Positions 47,567 through 56,821 of a stretch of DNA of 64,000 nt are shown here, in pieces. Within the stretch, counting starts at the first letter, position 1. Every line of letters starts with the position of its first letter. The notes beneath the pieces are model-generated. The model was given only the letters and a program-made list of their open reading frames with translations, searched no databases and was not told where the DNA came from. The translations under genes and the position numbers were made by a program. This DNA is from Sulfitobacter brevis (lineage in GTDB: Bacteria > Pseudomonadota > Alphaproteobacteria > Rhodobacterales > Rhodobacteraceae): the NCBI RefSeq assembly GCF_900112755.1, contig NZ_FOMW01000010.1, positions 124,001 to 188,000 of the forward strand. The letters run 5' to 3'.

Positions 47567-47582
47567 TTTGTTTCGAAACAAA
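47567..47582. repeat. 16-bp perfect palindrome
   Basis: TTTGTTTCGAAACAAA in the same divergent spacer, AT-rich. Probably an operator or promoter element. Confidence 0.55.
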
Positions 47583-47594
47583 TTCTGACAATGC

Positions 47595-47626
47595 ATGGGT
47601 GATTTTTGTTGCGTTGATGGGTGATT
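47595..47626. repeat. direct repeat ATGGGTGATT, 22-bp spacing
   Basis: Two copies of ATGGGTGATT (47595-47604 and 47617-47626) start 22 bp apart, two helical turns, just upstream of the ATG at 47647; a tandem binding site would fit. Confidence 0.45.
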
Positions 47627-47646
47627 AGTGTACCACTCTTTCTGCA

Positions 47647-48597
47647 ATGAAACTTGATACCAGCGATCTCGACCAGGCCGAACCCGTCGCCGTCGCCAAA
47701 TCTGCGGCCGCGCCCGCTTTGCTGTTCGAGATGATCCGCTCGTTTGTGACCTTGGCGCGAACTTTGAATCTGAGCCATGCCGTCAAGGAGCTGAACAGCA
47801 CCCGCCAGACGTTGCGACGCCATATCGCGGCCCTCGAGGCAGAGATGGGGCTGGAGTTGTTCAAGGTTGAGGATCGCCGTTACAGTCTGACCGAGGCGGC
47901 TGAGCAAGCGCTGCCCGAGGCGATTGACCTGATTGCCAAGTCAAACCTCTGGTTGTCGGGCACCACACGGCACCACGAAAGCTTGCAGTACGTATCGTTC
48001 GGCCTGCCGAATGGCTGGACCTTTCACCAGCAGCAACATCCGCTGAGCACCATTTGGTCGGGGCAATCGGTGCTGATGCGTGAAACGCTGCGGGCTTGGG
48101 CGATGAGCGGAGGCGATATCGAGGCGCCGGAGCTGGCGCATGTCCGCCCCTATCTGATCGTATATCGGGCAACAGATTCCGGCTGGATCAGTGTGGAGTT
48201 TGGCGAGGAGTGTTTCTACGTCAAATGGTTCGGCTGGGCGAAAGCGCGCAGCAGCATCGGTCGCCCGCTGAGTAAAATGCCGGGCGGCGACGATTTTGCG
48301 CGTCTGCTGGAAGAGCCGTTTTCAGAGGTGACCAACACCCAATCGGCACGGGTTGACCACGTCGCGACCCAAGTGCCGCGCGGTGAGGAAGACGATCTCG
48401 TGCATATTCGGTACGCGCGTCTGATGTTGGGCGGCTGTTTTCCGGATGGCAGTCAGGCCCTGTTTTCATTGGTCGAACCGATGAGCGAAGTGACGATAGA
48501 CGGGCTGGAAATGGACAAGTTACCCCCGATTCCGAAGGACGTCGTTTTAGATTTTGTCGAAAGTGAGGCAAAATACGAGAAAATTAATCCAAATTAG
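47647..48597 (+). CDS. LysR-type helix-turn-helix fused to an unrecognised C-terminal domain
   Basis: A 316-residue protein. Residues about 28-92 form a LysR-like winged helix (VKELNSTRQTLRRHIAALE, AEMGLELFKVEDRRYSLTE). Residues 100-316 do not look like a LysR substrate-binding domain; they are rich in aromatic and acidic residues (LQYVSFGLPNGWTFHQQQHP, WISVEFGEECFYVKWFGW). A second protein follows 38 bp downstream. I do not recognise the family. A transcriptional role is inferred from the HTH only. Confidence 0.7.
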   Translation: MKLDTSDLDQAEPVAVAKSAAAPALLFEMIRSFVTLARTLNLSHAVKELNSTRQTLRRHIAALEAEMGLELFKVEDRRYSLTEAAEQALPEAIDLIAKSNLWLSGTTRHHESLQYVSFGLPNGWTFHQQQHPLSTIWSGQSVLMRETLRAWAMSGGDIEAPELAHVRPYLIVYRATDSGWISVEFGEECFYVKWFGWAKARSSIGRPLSKMPGGDDFARLLEEPFSEVTNTQSARVDHVATQVPRGEEDDLVHIRYARLMLGGCFPDGSQALFSLVEPMSEVTIDGLEMDKLPPIPKDVVLDFVESEAKYEKINPN

Positions 48598-48635
48598 TAT
48601 ACGCATAGGCTACCGACTCCTCTGAGGAAGCTGAA

Positions 48636-49352
48636 ATGAGTATTCAATACGTTAACGATGGCGCACAGTTTTTTGCGGCAAGTCACGACATATTAAATAG
48701 TGCGAATATAAGAATAGAAACGGGCAGCGATTTCGAAACCTACGGAAAAATCATCGCCGCAGGACGCCCTGTTCAAGCTTTGGGCGCACCCTTTGATCCA
48801 AAACTCCATGATCTTGACGAGACGAACGCCTATTGGCTCGCCGCGTTCAATCCCGAAGGCAGGTTGATCCATACGCAGGCCGCCAAGATGCTCTCGATGG
48901 AGGATCAGACTCTGAGCGAGTATATGATCAAGCGATTTCAGGAGTTTCCGCCAGCTTTGCCTGATATCGATTTTGCGCGGTCGCGCTATCGTGCGGGCCC
49001 GGGCGCACACCGTATCAAAGGAAATGTCGTCTATCATGGCGATATCTGGATCACGCCGGAGGGCGGCTCCTATCGCGGCAATGGCATGTCGACCGTTCTG
49101 GCGCGATATGGGTTGATGCTGGCGGTAGAGCGCTGGAATCCAGACTTTATTTTTGGATTCATGGCGCGCAGCGTGGCTTTCAAGGGGTTTGCCGAGCGTA
49201 TGGGCTATATGCACAACGAGCCGGGCAGCTTGCGTTGGTATCGCCACGGGAACGACACGCCAATGGAAGGTTTTTTAAGCTATCTCAGCAATGAAGACGT
49301 GCGTTTTCTATTCGAGATGCCGCTATACGAGCTTGTCGAACAAGCTGCCTGA
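48636..49352 (+). CDS. GNAT-like protein of unknown function
   Basis: A 238-residue protein. Residues 147-165 (RGNGMSTVLARYGLMLAVE) resemble the acetyl/acyl-CoA binding loop of GNAT enzymes, followed by FGFMARSVAFKGFAERMGY. The N-terminal half is not recognised. The first ~100 bp are AT-rich compared with the surroundings. It is co-directional with the LysR-HTH hybrid and closes with a bidirectional terminator. An acyltransferase role is inference. Confidence 0.62.
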   Translation: MSIQYVNDGAQFFAASHDILNSANIRIETGSDFETYGKIIAAGRPVQALGAPFDPKLHDLDETNAYWLAAFNPEGRLIHTQAAKMLSMEDQTLSEYMIKRFQEFPPALPDIDFARSRYRAGPGAHRIKGNVVYHGDIWITPEGGSYRGNGMSTVLARYGLMLAVERWNPDFIFGFMARSVAFKGFAERMGYMHNEPGSLRWYRHGNDTPMEGFLSYLSNEDVRFLFEMPLYELVEQAA

Positions 49353-49377
49353 TTTTTACACAAACTGCATTTAATGA

Positions 49378-49405
49378 AAAAGGCCGGACAATTGTCCGGC
49401 CTTTT
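49378..49405. terminator. bidirectional terminator (28-bp perfect palindrome)
   Basis: AAAAGGCCGGACAA and its exact reverse complement adjoin, giving a 14-bp stem with A and T runs at the ends, between the stops at 49352 (+) and 49431 (pckA, -). Confidence 0.85.
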
Positions 49406-49430
49406 CTAATTTTTCCGATGGCGCGGCGGT

Positions 49431-51029
49431 TCAGCCAATCGCTGCGGCTTTTACATCATCGTCGATGAAGGGCAGGTATTGCGCGAAATTCGCGGCAAAC
49501 ATGTTCACCAGTTTCGCGGCCTGACGGTCATAGGATTCAGGATCGTCCCAAGTGCGGCGCGGGTCGAGCAGGATGTCTGCGACACCGTCGACGGAGACCG
49601 GAACCTCAAAGCCGAAGTTTGGGTCTTTGCGGTATTGAACACCGCTCAAACCACCCTCAAGCGCGGCTGTCAGCAGGGCGCGGGTTGCTTTGATCGGCAT
49701 CCGCGATCCGGTGCCATAGGCGCCGCCGGTCCAGCCGGTGTTCACCAGCCAGCAGGTCGCGCCGTGCTGGGCGATCTTTTCGCGCAGCAGGTTGCCATAG
49801 ACTTCGGGGCGGCGGGGCATGAAAGGCGCGCCAAAACAGGTGGAGAATGTAGGCTCCGGCTCCGTCACGCCGCGCTCTGTGCCAGCCACTTTGGAGGTGA
49901 AGCCTGACAAGAAGTGATACATCGCCTGTGCCGGTGTTAGACGTGCAATGGGGGGCAGAACGCCAAAGGCATCGCAGGTCAGCATGATGATGTTCTTGGG
50001 GTGCCCGCCGACGGCCTTTTTCGACGCGTTAGAGATGTAGTGCAGCGGATAGGCGCAGCGCATGTTGGCGGTCAGGCTGTCATCGTCGAAATCCAGATCG
50101 CGGGTGTCTTCGTCGTAGACCATGTTTTCGATCACGGTGCCGAATTTCTCGGTGGTAGCATAAATCTCTGGCTCGGCCTCGCGGCTAAGGTTGATGGTCT
50201 TGGCATAGCAGCCGCCTTCGAAGTTGAAGGTGCCGCTGTCGGACCAGCCGTGCTCGTCGTCGCCGATCAACGTGCGCTCGGGGTCTGCGGAAAGGGTGGT
50301 TTTGCCGGTGCCGGACAGGCCAAAGAACACGGCCGTATCGACAGGGTTGCCGGTGGCGTGGTTGGCGGAGCAGTGCATCGGCATGATGCCTTTTTCGGGC
50401 AGCAGGTAGTTCAGCAGGGTAAAGACCGATTTCTTGTTCTCGCCCGCATATTCAGTGCCGCCGATCAGGATCATCTTACGATCAAAGTTCATCGCGATCA
50501 CGGTCTCGGAACGACAGTCATGCTTGGCGGGATCGGCCTGAAAGCTGGGGCAGTTGATCACGGTGAAATCAGCGATAAAGTCGTCGAGCGCCTCACGCTC
50601 GGGCCGACGCAGCATGTGGCGGATGAAAAGGCCATGCCATGCCAGCTCGGTGACCATGCGCACGTTGATGGCATGTTTTGGGTCCGCGCCACCGATCAGG
50701 TCCTGCACGAAATAGTCACGACCTTTCATATGGGCGACCATATCGGTGTAGAGCGCGTCAAACCCTTCGGGCGACATTGCAGCGTTGTTTTCCCACCAGA
50801 TCGTGTCAGCAACGCTTTCGGTTTTGACGACGTGTTTGTCCTTGGGCGAGCGGCCGGTGAACTTGCCGGTTGTGACAAGGAAGGTGCCGCCCTTGCCGAG
50901 GTGGCCTTCGCCGCGGGAGAGTGCGCTTTCGACCAGCGCCGGTTCCATCAGGTTGTAATAAACATTGCCCAACCCGTCGATCTGTTGATCCTCGAGGCGG
51001 AACTTCGGGTTAACCCGTCCTGATGTCAT
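49431..51029 (-). CDS. pckA: phosphoenolpyruvate carboxykinase (ATP)
   Basis: A 532-residue gluconeogenic enzyme converting oxaloacetate to PEP with ATP. Kinase loops [14 protein letters not shown] and [22 protein letters not shown], and GRSPKDKH for oxaloacetate binding, are intact. Start ATG 51029 has an AGGAG site 8 bp upstream. Divergent from chvI, as in rhizobia. Confidence 0.96.
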   Translation of the reverse strand: MTSGRVNPKFRLEDQQIDGLGNVYYNLMEPALVESALSRGEGHLGKGGTFLVTTGKFTGRSPKDKHVVKTESVADTIWWENNAAMSPEGFDALYTDMVAHMKGRDYFVQDLIGGADPKHAINVRMVTELAWHGLFIRHMLRRPEREALDDFIADFTVINCPSFQADPAKHDCRSETVIAMNFDRKMILIGGTEYAGENKKSVFTLLNYLLPEKGIMPMHCSANHATGNPVDTAVFFGLSGTGKTTLSADPERTLIGDDEHGWSDSGTFNFEGGCYAKTINLSREAEPEIYATTEKFGTVIENMVYDEDTRDLDFDDDSLTANMRCAYPLHYISNASKKAVGGHPKNIIMLTCDAFGVLPPIARLTPAQAMYHFLSGFTSKVAGTERGVTEPEPTFSTCFGAPFMPRRPEVYGNLLREKIAQHGATCWLVNTGWTGGAYGTGSRMPIKATRALLTAALEGGLSGVQYRKDPNFGFEVPVSVDGVADILLDPRRTWDDPESYDRQAAKLVNMFAANFAQYLPFIDDDVKAAAIG

Positions 51030-51405
51030 GTGGTGTCTCCTGCAGGTGCGCGGATGGTGTGCGCAAGAATTTGACTGATCGGACCGTGATGCCCGTGACC
51101 ATGGTGGCCATGATGCGCCTCTTAACACGAGGATTTATAGCATGAACAGGCGGCTTTACCGAGTTAGCGCCACCATGTGGAAACTATCCGCCCAGACAAC
51201 GGAGCGCAGTAGTGCAGAACCCGAGGCTGGGCAGGGGGGCGCGATTAAAGTGCGGCAATTTAGCCATTCCTAACCAAATTGTGGCGGAATTGGGTCACCG
51301 GTGGGCTGTGATTCGCAGTTAGAGATTGATTCGGCGGCAAAATATGGTGAATAATAGTGGAAAATCAAAAGAAACGACGTTTGGGCAGAACAAGGATTAC
51401 AGGCA
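51030..51405. other. intergenic region between pckA and chvI
   Basis: 376 bp divergent spacer. It should hold the pckA and chvI promoters, but no boxes were assigned with confidence. A 33-codon minus-strand ORF (51010-51111) with a GAGG site overlaps the pckA start out of frame; see findings. The part near chvI (51240-51400) is AT-rich. Confidence 0.5.
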
Positions 51406-52107
51406 ATGTCTAGAATTGCATTGGTGGATGACGACAGGAATATCCTGACGTCTGTATCCATGACTCTCGAAGCCGAGGGTTTCGAAGTCGAAACCTATAA
51501 CGACGGGCAGGCGGCGCTTGACGCGTTTAACAAGAAATTGCCGGATATGGCTGTGTTGGACATTAAGATGCCCCGCATGGACGGCATGGATTTGTTGCAG
51601 CGGTTGCGCCAGAAAACGGCGATGCCGGTTATCTTCTTGACCTCCAAGGACGACGAGATTGACGAAGTTCTGGGCCTGCGTATGGGGGCCGACGACTACG
51701 TTAAAAAGCCATTTAGCCAGCGGCTTCTGGTAGAGCGTATTCGCGCTTTGCTGCGACGGCAGGATGCTGTGGACACAGGCGAAGTCGGCGATACCGAAGA
51801 AACCAAAGTGATGGAGCGCGGCGATCTGCGGATGGATCCGCTGCGCCATGCCGTCAGTTGGAAGGGTAAGGATGTGTCACTGACAGTGACCGAGTTCTTG
51901 CTGCTTCAGGCCTTGGCGCAACGCCCAGGTTTTGTGAAATCGCGCGACCAGCTGATGGACGTGGCCTATGACGATCAGGTTTATGTCGACGACCGGACCA
52001 TCGACAGCCACATCAAGCGTCTGCGCAAGAAGATGCGGACTGCGGATGATGAATTCTCGGCGATCGAAACGCTTTATGGTATCGGTTACCGATACAACGA
52101 AGAATAA
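51406..52107 (+). CDS. chvI: two-component response regulator ChvI
   Basis: A 233-residue OmpR-type regulator: DD9-10, phosphoacceptor D52 in [12 protein letters not shown]79, K101 in DYVKKPF, and a C-terminal winged helix (about 135-230). ChvG-ChvI senses envelope or acid stress in related bacteria. Kinase gene chvG starts 9 bp after its stop. Confidence 0.95.
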   Translation: MSRIALVDDDRNILTSVSMTLEAEGFEVETYNDGQAALDAFNKKLPDMAVLDIKMPRMDGMDLLQRLRQKTAMPVIFLTSKDDEIDEVLGLRMGADDYVKKPFSQRLLVERIRALLRRQDAVDTGEVGDTEETKVMERGDLRMDPLRHAVSWKGKDVSLTVTEFLLLQALAQRPGFVKSRDQLMDVAYDDQVYVDDRTIDSHIKRLRKKMRTADDEFSAIETLYGIGYRYNEE

Positions 52108-52116
52108 GCTGACCTG

Positions 52117-53847
52117 ATGGCACGGGCCGAAAGGATTTTTGTGCGGGACACGGGCACACATGCGACGCGCGAAGGCGATGTGGTTCTGGGCGACGATTGG
52201 GTCGCCCCGGACAATGCAGCGCCGGATGAACTGCGCGTCACGCGGGGGCGGCGCGGTCTGTTTTCGTTGCGTGCCTCACCGCTGACCCGCAAGATCATCA
52301 CTTTCAACCTGATAGCGCTGAATGTGCTGGTCGCGGGCATCCTCTATCTCAGCTCGTCGCGCGACTCGCTGGTGGTGCAGCGCGCGGCTTCGCTGGTGTC
52401 CGAGGCCGAGTTGATCGCTGACGTTTTCGAGGCACAGCTACCGCTCGGCGCGCCGGTAAACCTTGCGACAGGCGATGGCATTGATGCCAGCGCTACGCTT
52501 GAGGCGTTGGACCTGCGCAGCGGCATTGAAGTGTTTGTCTTTGATCCCAGTGAAACTCTCATCGCCAATTCCGAAGGGCGCTTGGCGGTTCAGAATGCCA
52601 AAGGTATCCCGCACCCCGCCGACCGCACTTTGTTGACAGACGGTCTCAGCTGGGTCTGGGATAAGGTGTCTGCTCCCTTCAGCAGCAGCCTCCGCGCCAG
52701 TGAGGGCATGCCGATCGAGGACAAGCTTAAGTCAATGGTCGCAGGCAGCTTGACCGGCGGCACATTGATCGAAACCAAAACTGATACTTCGGGCGGTACC
52801 GTCTTTACTGTCATGACGCCGGTTATGCAGGGCGGCACGGCCATCGGCGCGGTCGCCATCACGTCTGCGGCGGGTGAGATTGACAAGCTTGTGCGCGGCG
52901 AACGCGAACGGGTTTTACAGATGTTTGTGGTCGCCGTGCTCGTCTCTATTGGTCTGAGCCTCGTGCTCGCCTCTACCATTGCCAACCCCCTCGCCGATCT
53001 TGCCGCCGCAGCACAGCTCGGGCGCGATAAAGATGCCCGCAAGATGAACCCGGGCCGGATCCGCATCCCTGATCTGACCGCCCGGCCGGATGAAATCGGA
53101 CGGCTATCCGGCGCTCTACGCGGCATGGTCTCGGCGCTCTACAACCGGATTGACGGCAACGAACAATTTGCGGCTGATGTCGCGCATGAAATCAAGAACC
53201 CGCTCGCGTCTTTGCGGTCTGCCGTTGGCACCTTGCGAATGGTCAAACGCGACGACCAGCGCGACAAGCTGCTGGATGTGATCGATCATGACGTGCGCCG
53301 CCTTGACCGTTTGGTCAGCGATATTTCCAATGCGTCCCGTCTGGACAGCGAGTTGGTCAAAGAAGAAGAGGAGCCCTTCGATCTGCTCCATATGCTGGGC
53401 AATCTGGGCCAGTACCTCGGTGAGGATGCGAAATCAAAGGGCATCGATTTCATCACCGATCTGCCATCCAAACCGATCATCGTGCACGGGCTCGAAGCAC
53501 GTCTCGCGCAGGTATTTGTTAACCTAATCACCAATGCTGTGTCTTTCTGCGAAGATGGCGACGCCATTCGGGTTTGGGCACGCAAGCGTGAAAATCGCGT
53601 TTTGATCGTGGTCGAAGACACCGGTCCTGGCATCCCCGATCAGGCGCTCTCAAAAATCTTCAAACGCTTTTACTCACAGCGGCCCGACGAGCATTTCGGC
53701 AATAACTCCGGCCTTGGCCTCGCGATCTCCAAGCAGATTGTCGAAGCGCATGGTGGTGTGATCTGGGCGGAAAACATCCGTCCTACCGAGGCTGACATCA
53801 CCTCGGAGCCGTTGGGCGCGCGGTTTGTTGTGGGCCTGCCGACGTAA
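52117..53847 (+). CDS. chvG: sensor histidine kinase ChvG
   Basis: A 576-residue membrane kinase: helix 1 at about 60-80, a periplasmic sensor of ~185 residues, helix 2 at about 267-289, HAMP, phosphorylatable H357 in FAADVAHEIKNPLASL, and HATPase motifs NLITNAVSF, DTGPGIP, GLGLAISKQIV. Partner of ChvI. Confidence 0.94.
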   Translation: MARAERIFVRDTGTHATREGDVVLGDDWVAPDNAAPDELRVTRGRRGLFSLRASPLTRKIITFNLIALNVLVAGILYLSSSRDSLVVQRAASLVSEAELIADVFEAQLPLGAPVNLATGDGIDASATLEALDLRSGIEVFVFDPSETLIANSEGRLAVQNAKGIPHPADRTLLTDGLSWVWDKVSAPFSSSLRASEGMPIEDKLKSMVAGSLTGGTLIETKTDTSGGTVFTVMTPVMQGGTAIGAVAITSAAGEIDKLVRGERERVLQMFVVAVLVSIGLSLVLASTIANPLADLAAAAQLGRDKDARKMNPGRIRIPDLTARPDEIGRLSGALRGMVSALYNRIDGNEQFAADVAHEIKNPLASLRSAVGTLRMVKRDDQRDKLLDVIDHDVRRLDRLVSDISNASRLDSELVKEEEEPFDLLHMLGNLGQYLGEDAKSKGIDFITDLPSKPIIVHGLEARLAQVFVNLITNAVSFCEDGDAIRVWARKRENRVLIVVEDTGPGIPDQALSKIFKRFYSQRPDEHFGNNSGLGLAISKQIVEAHGGVIWAENIRPTEADITSEPLGARFVVGLPT

Positions 53848-53850
53848 CCG

Positions 53851-54306
53851 GTGTCCGCCCCGTCTGACGCAGACCCGGTCCCGGCCTCTGAGATACTGCA
53901 TGCCTCTACTGTGGCTGTTGATGGCAAGGGCGTGCTGATTCTAGGTCCCTCAGGAATCGGTAAATCAACCCTCGCAATGCAGCTCATTGCCGCGGGTGCA
54001 ACTCTTGTCGCAGATGACCGGACTGTCATTACCCGCGAGGGCGACAGGATAATCGCTAGTGTGCCGGAGGCGATTGCGGGACTGATTGAAGCGCGCGGGG
54101 TGGGGATACTGCGACTTCCGCATCAACCTCCCGCTCCGGTAGAATTAATCGTAGATTTGTCACAGCGAGAGCCCGACCGCTTGCCACTGCCGCATTATCG
54201 GGATTTGTTAGGGGTGACGCTGCCGTGTCTTCACGATCCGGCGACCCCCCATTTTCATACCGCGATCATCCTCTATATAAGAGGAAGCCGAAAAGAACCC
54301 CGATGA
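53851..54306 (+). CDS. hprK: HPr kinase/phosphorylase (short alphaproteobacterial form)
   Basis: A 151-residue protein containing only the kinase core, P-loop GPSGIGKST (32-40), without the N-terminal domain of Firmicutes HprK. It would phosphorylate HPr at Ser46, and that serine is present in the ptsH product downstream. GTG start. Overlaps rapZ by 4 bp. Confidence 0.92.
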   Translation: MSAPSDADPVPASEILHASTVAVDGKGVLILGPSGIGKSTLAMQLIAAGATLVADDRTVITREGDRIIASVPEAIAGLIEARGVGILRLPHQPPAPVELIVDLSQREPDRLPLPHYRDLLGVTLPCLHDPATPHFHTAIILYIRGSRKEPR

Positions 54307-55220
54307 GCAAAGCCCCGTCCTCACCCACCGAACTGCCAACACCGCCACAGCGCCGTTTTGTGCTGGTCACCGGCCCGTCGGGGGCTGGGCGGTCTTCGGC
54401 ACTTAATGTTCTGGAAGATGCGGGTTTTGAGGCGATCGACAACCTGCCGCTGCGGTTGTTGCCCGCCTTGATCGATAGCGCGGGCGGCGAACGCTCCGTC
54501 GCCTTGGGCATCGATGCGCGCAACCGTGACTTTTCCACAAACGCTGTGATTGATCTTTTGGCGCAACTGCGTGCGCGCCCCAATATGACGGTTGATCTGC
54601 TCTATCTCGATTGCGCCGCCGAGATTTTACAACGCCGCTTTTCAGAAACCCGCCGACGCCATCCACTGGCGCCCGAAGACCGACCGGCAGAAGGCATCCA
54701 GCGCGAACAGCAATTGCTGCGTCCGTTGCGAGGCCGCGCGGATGTGTTGATCGATACCACCTCTCTCAATATTCACGAATTGCGGGCGGAGGTGGAGCTT
54801 TGGTTCGCGCCGGAAGGCAGGCGTCATCTCTCGGTTTCGGTTCAGTCGTTTTCCTACAAACGCGGTCTGCCGCGCAGTGTTGATACTGTCTATGACTGCC
54901 GGTTTCTGCAAAACCCCTATTGGGAAGAAAATCTGCGTGCTCTGAACGGAACCGACTCGCGTGTCGCTGAATATGTCGCCAAAGATCCGCGCTATTCGGA
55001 ATTTGCAGATAAGGTCCTCGATCTCAGCCTGCTTTTGCTTCCGGCCTACCGCGAAGAGGGTAAATCTCACTTTTCCATCGCCTTCGGGTGTACTGGCGGG
55101 CAACATCGCTCCGTCGCCGCCGCCGAGCAGCACGCATTGCGCCTTGCGGATCATGGCTGGCAGGTGTCAATAAGGCACCGCGAGCTGGGTCGCCAGCATC
55201 CTCAAGAGGCAAATACGTGA
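54303..55220 (+). CDS. rapZ: RNase adapter protein RapZ
   Basis: A 305-residue protein with LVTGPSGAGRSSALNVLEDAG near the start and the C-terminal SFSYKRGLPRSVDTVYDCRFL and FGCTGGQHRSV. The Walker A lysine is replaced by arginine (R30). In E. coli RapZ controls the sRNA GlmZ; in this group its target is uncertain. Coupled by ATGA and GTGA. Confidence 0.93.
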   Translation: MSKAPSSPTELPTPPQRRFVLVTGPSGAGRSSALNVLEDAGFEAIDNLPLRLLPALIDSAGGERSVALGIDARNRDFSTNAVIDLLAQLRARPNMTVDLLYLDCAAEILQRRFSETRRRHPLAPEDRPAEGIQREQQLLRPLRGRADVLIDTTSLNIHELRAEVELWFAPEGRRHLSVSVQSFSYKRGLPRSVDTVYDCRFLQNPYWEENLRALNGTDSRVAEYVAKDPRYSEFADKVLDLSLLLLPAYREEGKSHFSIAFGCTGGQHRSVAAAEQHALRLADHGWQVSIRHRELGRQHPQEANT

Positions 55221-55609
55221 TCGGGATTGTCATCGTTGCACATGGTGGGCTGGCGCAAGAATACCTTGCTGCCATCGAACATGTTGTGGGCAGCCAGCAC
55301 GGCGTGCGCGCCATTGCCATTCAGGCCGACCATGACCGCACCGCCAAAGAGCGTGAAATCTGCAATGCCGCCGATGAGGTTGATCAGGGCACTGGCGTGG
55401 TAGTGGTGACAGATTTGTTCGGCGGATCGCCGTCCAACCTAAGCCTGCTGGCCTGCCGCCCTGAGAACCGCCGGATCATTTACGGCGCCAACCTGCCCAT
55501 GCTGATCAAGCTGGCAAAATCACGTAATCTGGATGTACCGGCTGCCGTGCGCGCAGCACTTGAAGCCGGCAAGAAATACATCGACAGCCAGAACGTAAGC
55601 GCAAGCTAA
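55217..55609 (+). CDS. PTS EIIA component, mannose family
   Basis: A 130-residue EIIA-Man-like protein with phosphoacceptor H9 in VIVAHGGLA and VVTDLFGGSPSNLSL. Together with HPr and HprK it forms a regulatory PTS branch; no EIIB/C sugar permease is nearby. GTG start overlaps rapZ. Confidence 0.92.
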   Translation: MIGIVIVAHGGLAQEYLAAIEHVVGSQHGVRAIAIQADHDRTAKEREICNAADEVDQGTGVVVVTDLFGGSPSNLSLLACRPENRRIIYGANLPMLIKLAKSRNLDVPAAVRAALEAGKKYIDSQNVSAS

Positions 55610-55622
55610 AGGCATTTTCCCA

Positions 55623-55892
55623 ATGACATCTATTTCTCTAAAAATCGTGAACGAAAAAGGTTTGCACGCGCGGGCCTCCGCGAAACTGGTCGAGGTCGTC
55701 GAAGCCTTTGACGCCCGTGCCGAAGTCAGTAAAGACGGCCTTTCCGCCAGCGGCGACAGCATCATGGGGCTTTTGATGTTGGCAGCTTCGCGCGGAAGCA
55801 CTATTGACGTCCAGACGTCAGGCCCTGATGCAGATGCTTTGGCTGAGGCGCTGACCGCGCTGGTGGCTGACAAATTTGGCGAAGGCTATTGA
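55623..55892 (+). CDS. ptsH: phosphocarrier protein HPr
   Basis: An 89-residue HPr with phospho-His H15 in KGLHARASAK and regulatory Ser46 in GDSIMGLLM. EI is not in this window. Confidence 0.95.
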   Translation: MTSISLKIVNEKGLHARASAKLVEVVEAFDARAEVSKDGLSASGDSIMGLLMLAASRGSTIDVQTSGPDADALAEALTALVADKFGEGY

Positions 55893-55930
55893 GGCCGCTC
55901 TCCGCGCGCCTTGAAAAAGGGTAAACCCAC

Positions 55931-56821
55931 TTGGTGGATGAAATTCATTCGACAGGCATAAGCCGCGACACCCCGGCATCCCCGGGCACCGTCCGACTGA
56001 CCAAATATGACCGCCGCAGCCTGTCCTACGCCTCGACGTTTCAGGATCCGGTCAAAGCGCGGGTCATCAGCCTGATCGAATATATGACCGGCAAGCTTAA
56101 AGTCCTCAGAATGGTACGCGAATTTGAAAGTCGCGGTGCCCCTGCCGGGCAGGAGTTCTGGCGCGCCGCACTCGATACGATGGGGATCGACCTCACTACG
56201 CCGCAGGAGCAGCTTGACCGTATCCCCAAAGAAGGCCCGGTGGTCATTGTCGCGAACCACCCTCATGGGATGGTCGATGGAATGATCTTCGGCGACCTGA
56301 TCGGGCGGGTGCGGACTGACTACCGCATTCTGACCCGCTCACTGCTCACATCTATTGATGAAGTTGCCAGCAGCTTTATGATCCCGGTGCCCTTCCCGCA
56401 CGACCCCGATGCGCAACGCAAAGGTGTAGCGATGCGGGCAAATGCTATGGCGCATCTACAATCTGGGGGCGTCGTCGCGCTATTCCCTTCCGGCGTGGTC
56501 GCCGCATCGGAAACGTGGTTCGGTCCCGCTGTTGAGGCGGAATGGAATGTTTTTACAGCAAAGATGATCCGCCGCTCCGGGGCCACGGTCGTGCCTGTCA
56601 AATTTCCGGGCCAGAACAGCCGCGCTTACCATATCGCCAACAAGATCAGCCCGATGCTGCGGCAAGGATTGCTGCTTCACGAGATCGTCCACGCCTGCAA
56701 CCACCCGCAAGGCCCGATTGTTGGCGAGCCTATCTCGCAGGAAGAGATTGAGAAACAGGCGAAAGACCCACGCGGATTTATGGCGTGGCTCCGCGAGCAC
56801 ACGCTGTCACTAGAGAACTAG
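55931..56821 (+). CDS. lysophospholipid acyltransferase-family protein
   Basis: A 296-residue PlsC-like acyltransferase: catalytic NHPHGMVDG (H-x4-D) near 110, and FPSGVVAASETWFGP. The substrate is unknown, perhaps ornithine or phospholipid acylation. Starts at TTG 55931 or the adjacent GTG; no ATG start is available. Confidence 0.85.
   Translation: MVDEIHSTGISRDTPASPGTVRLTKYDRRSLSYASTFQDPVKARVISLIEYMTGKLKVLRMVREFESRGAPAGQEFWRAALDTMGIDLTTPQEQLDRIPKEGPVVIVANHPHGMVDGMIFGDLIGRVRTDYRILTRSLLTSIDEVASSFMIPVPFPHDPDAQRKGVAMRANAMAHLQSGGVVALFPSGVVAASETWFGPAVEAEWNVFTAKMIRRSGATVVPVKFPGQNSRAYHIANKISPMLRQGLLLHEIVHACNHPQGPIVGEPISQEEIEKQAKDPRGFMAWLREHTLSLEN

Noticed and set aside
51050..51120. His/Gly-rich frame ([10 protein letters not shown]) upstream of pckA, resembling an attenuator leader peptide
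   Set aside because: A stop codon lies immediately upstream and there is no start codon in that frame.
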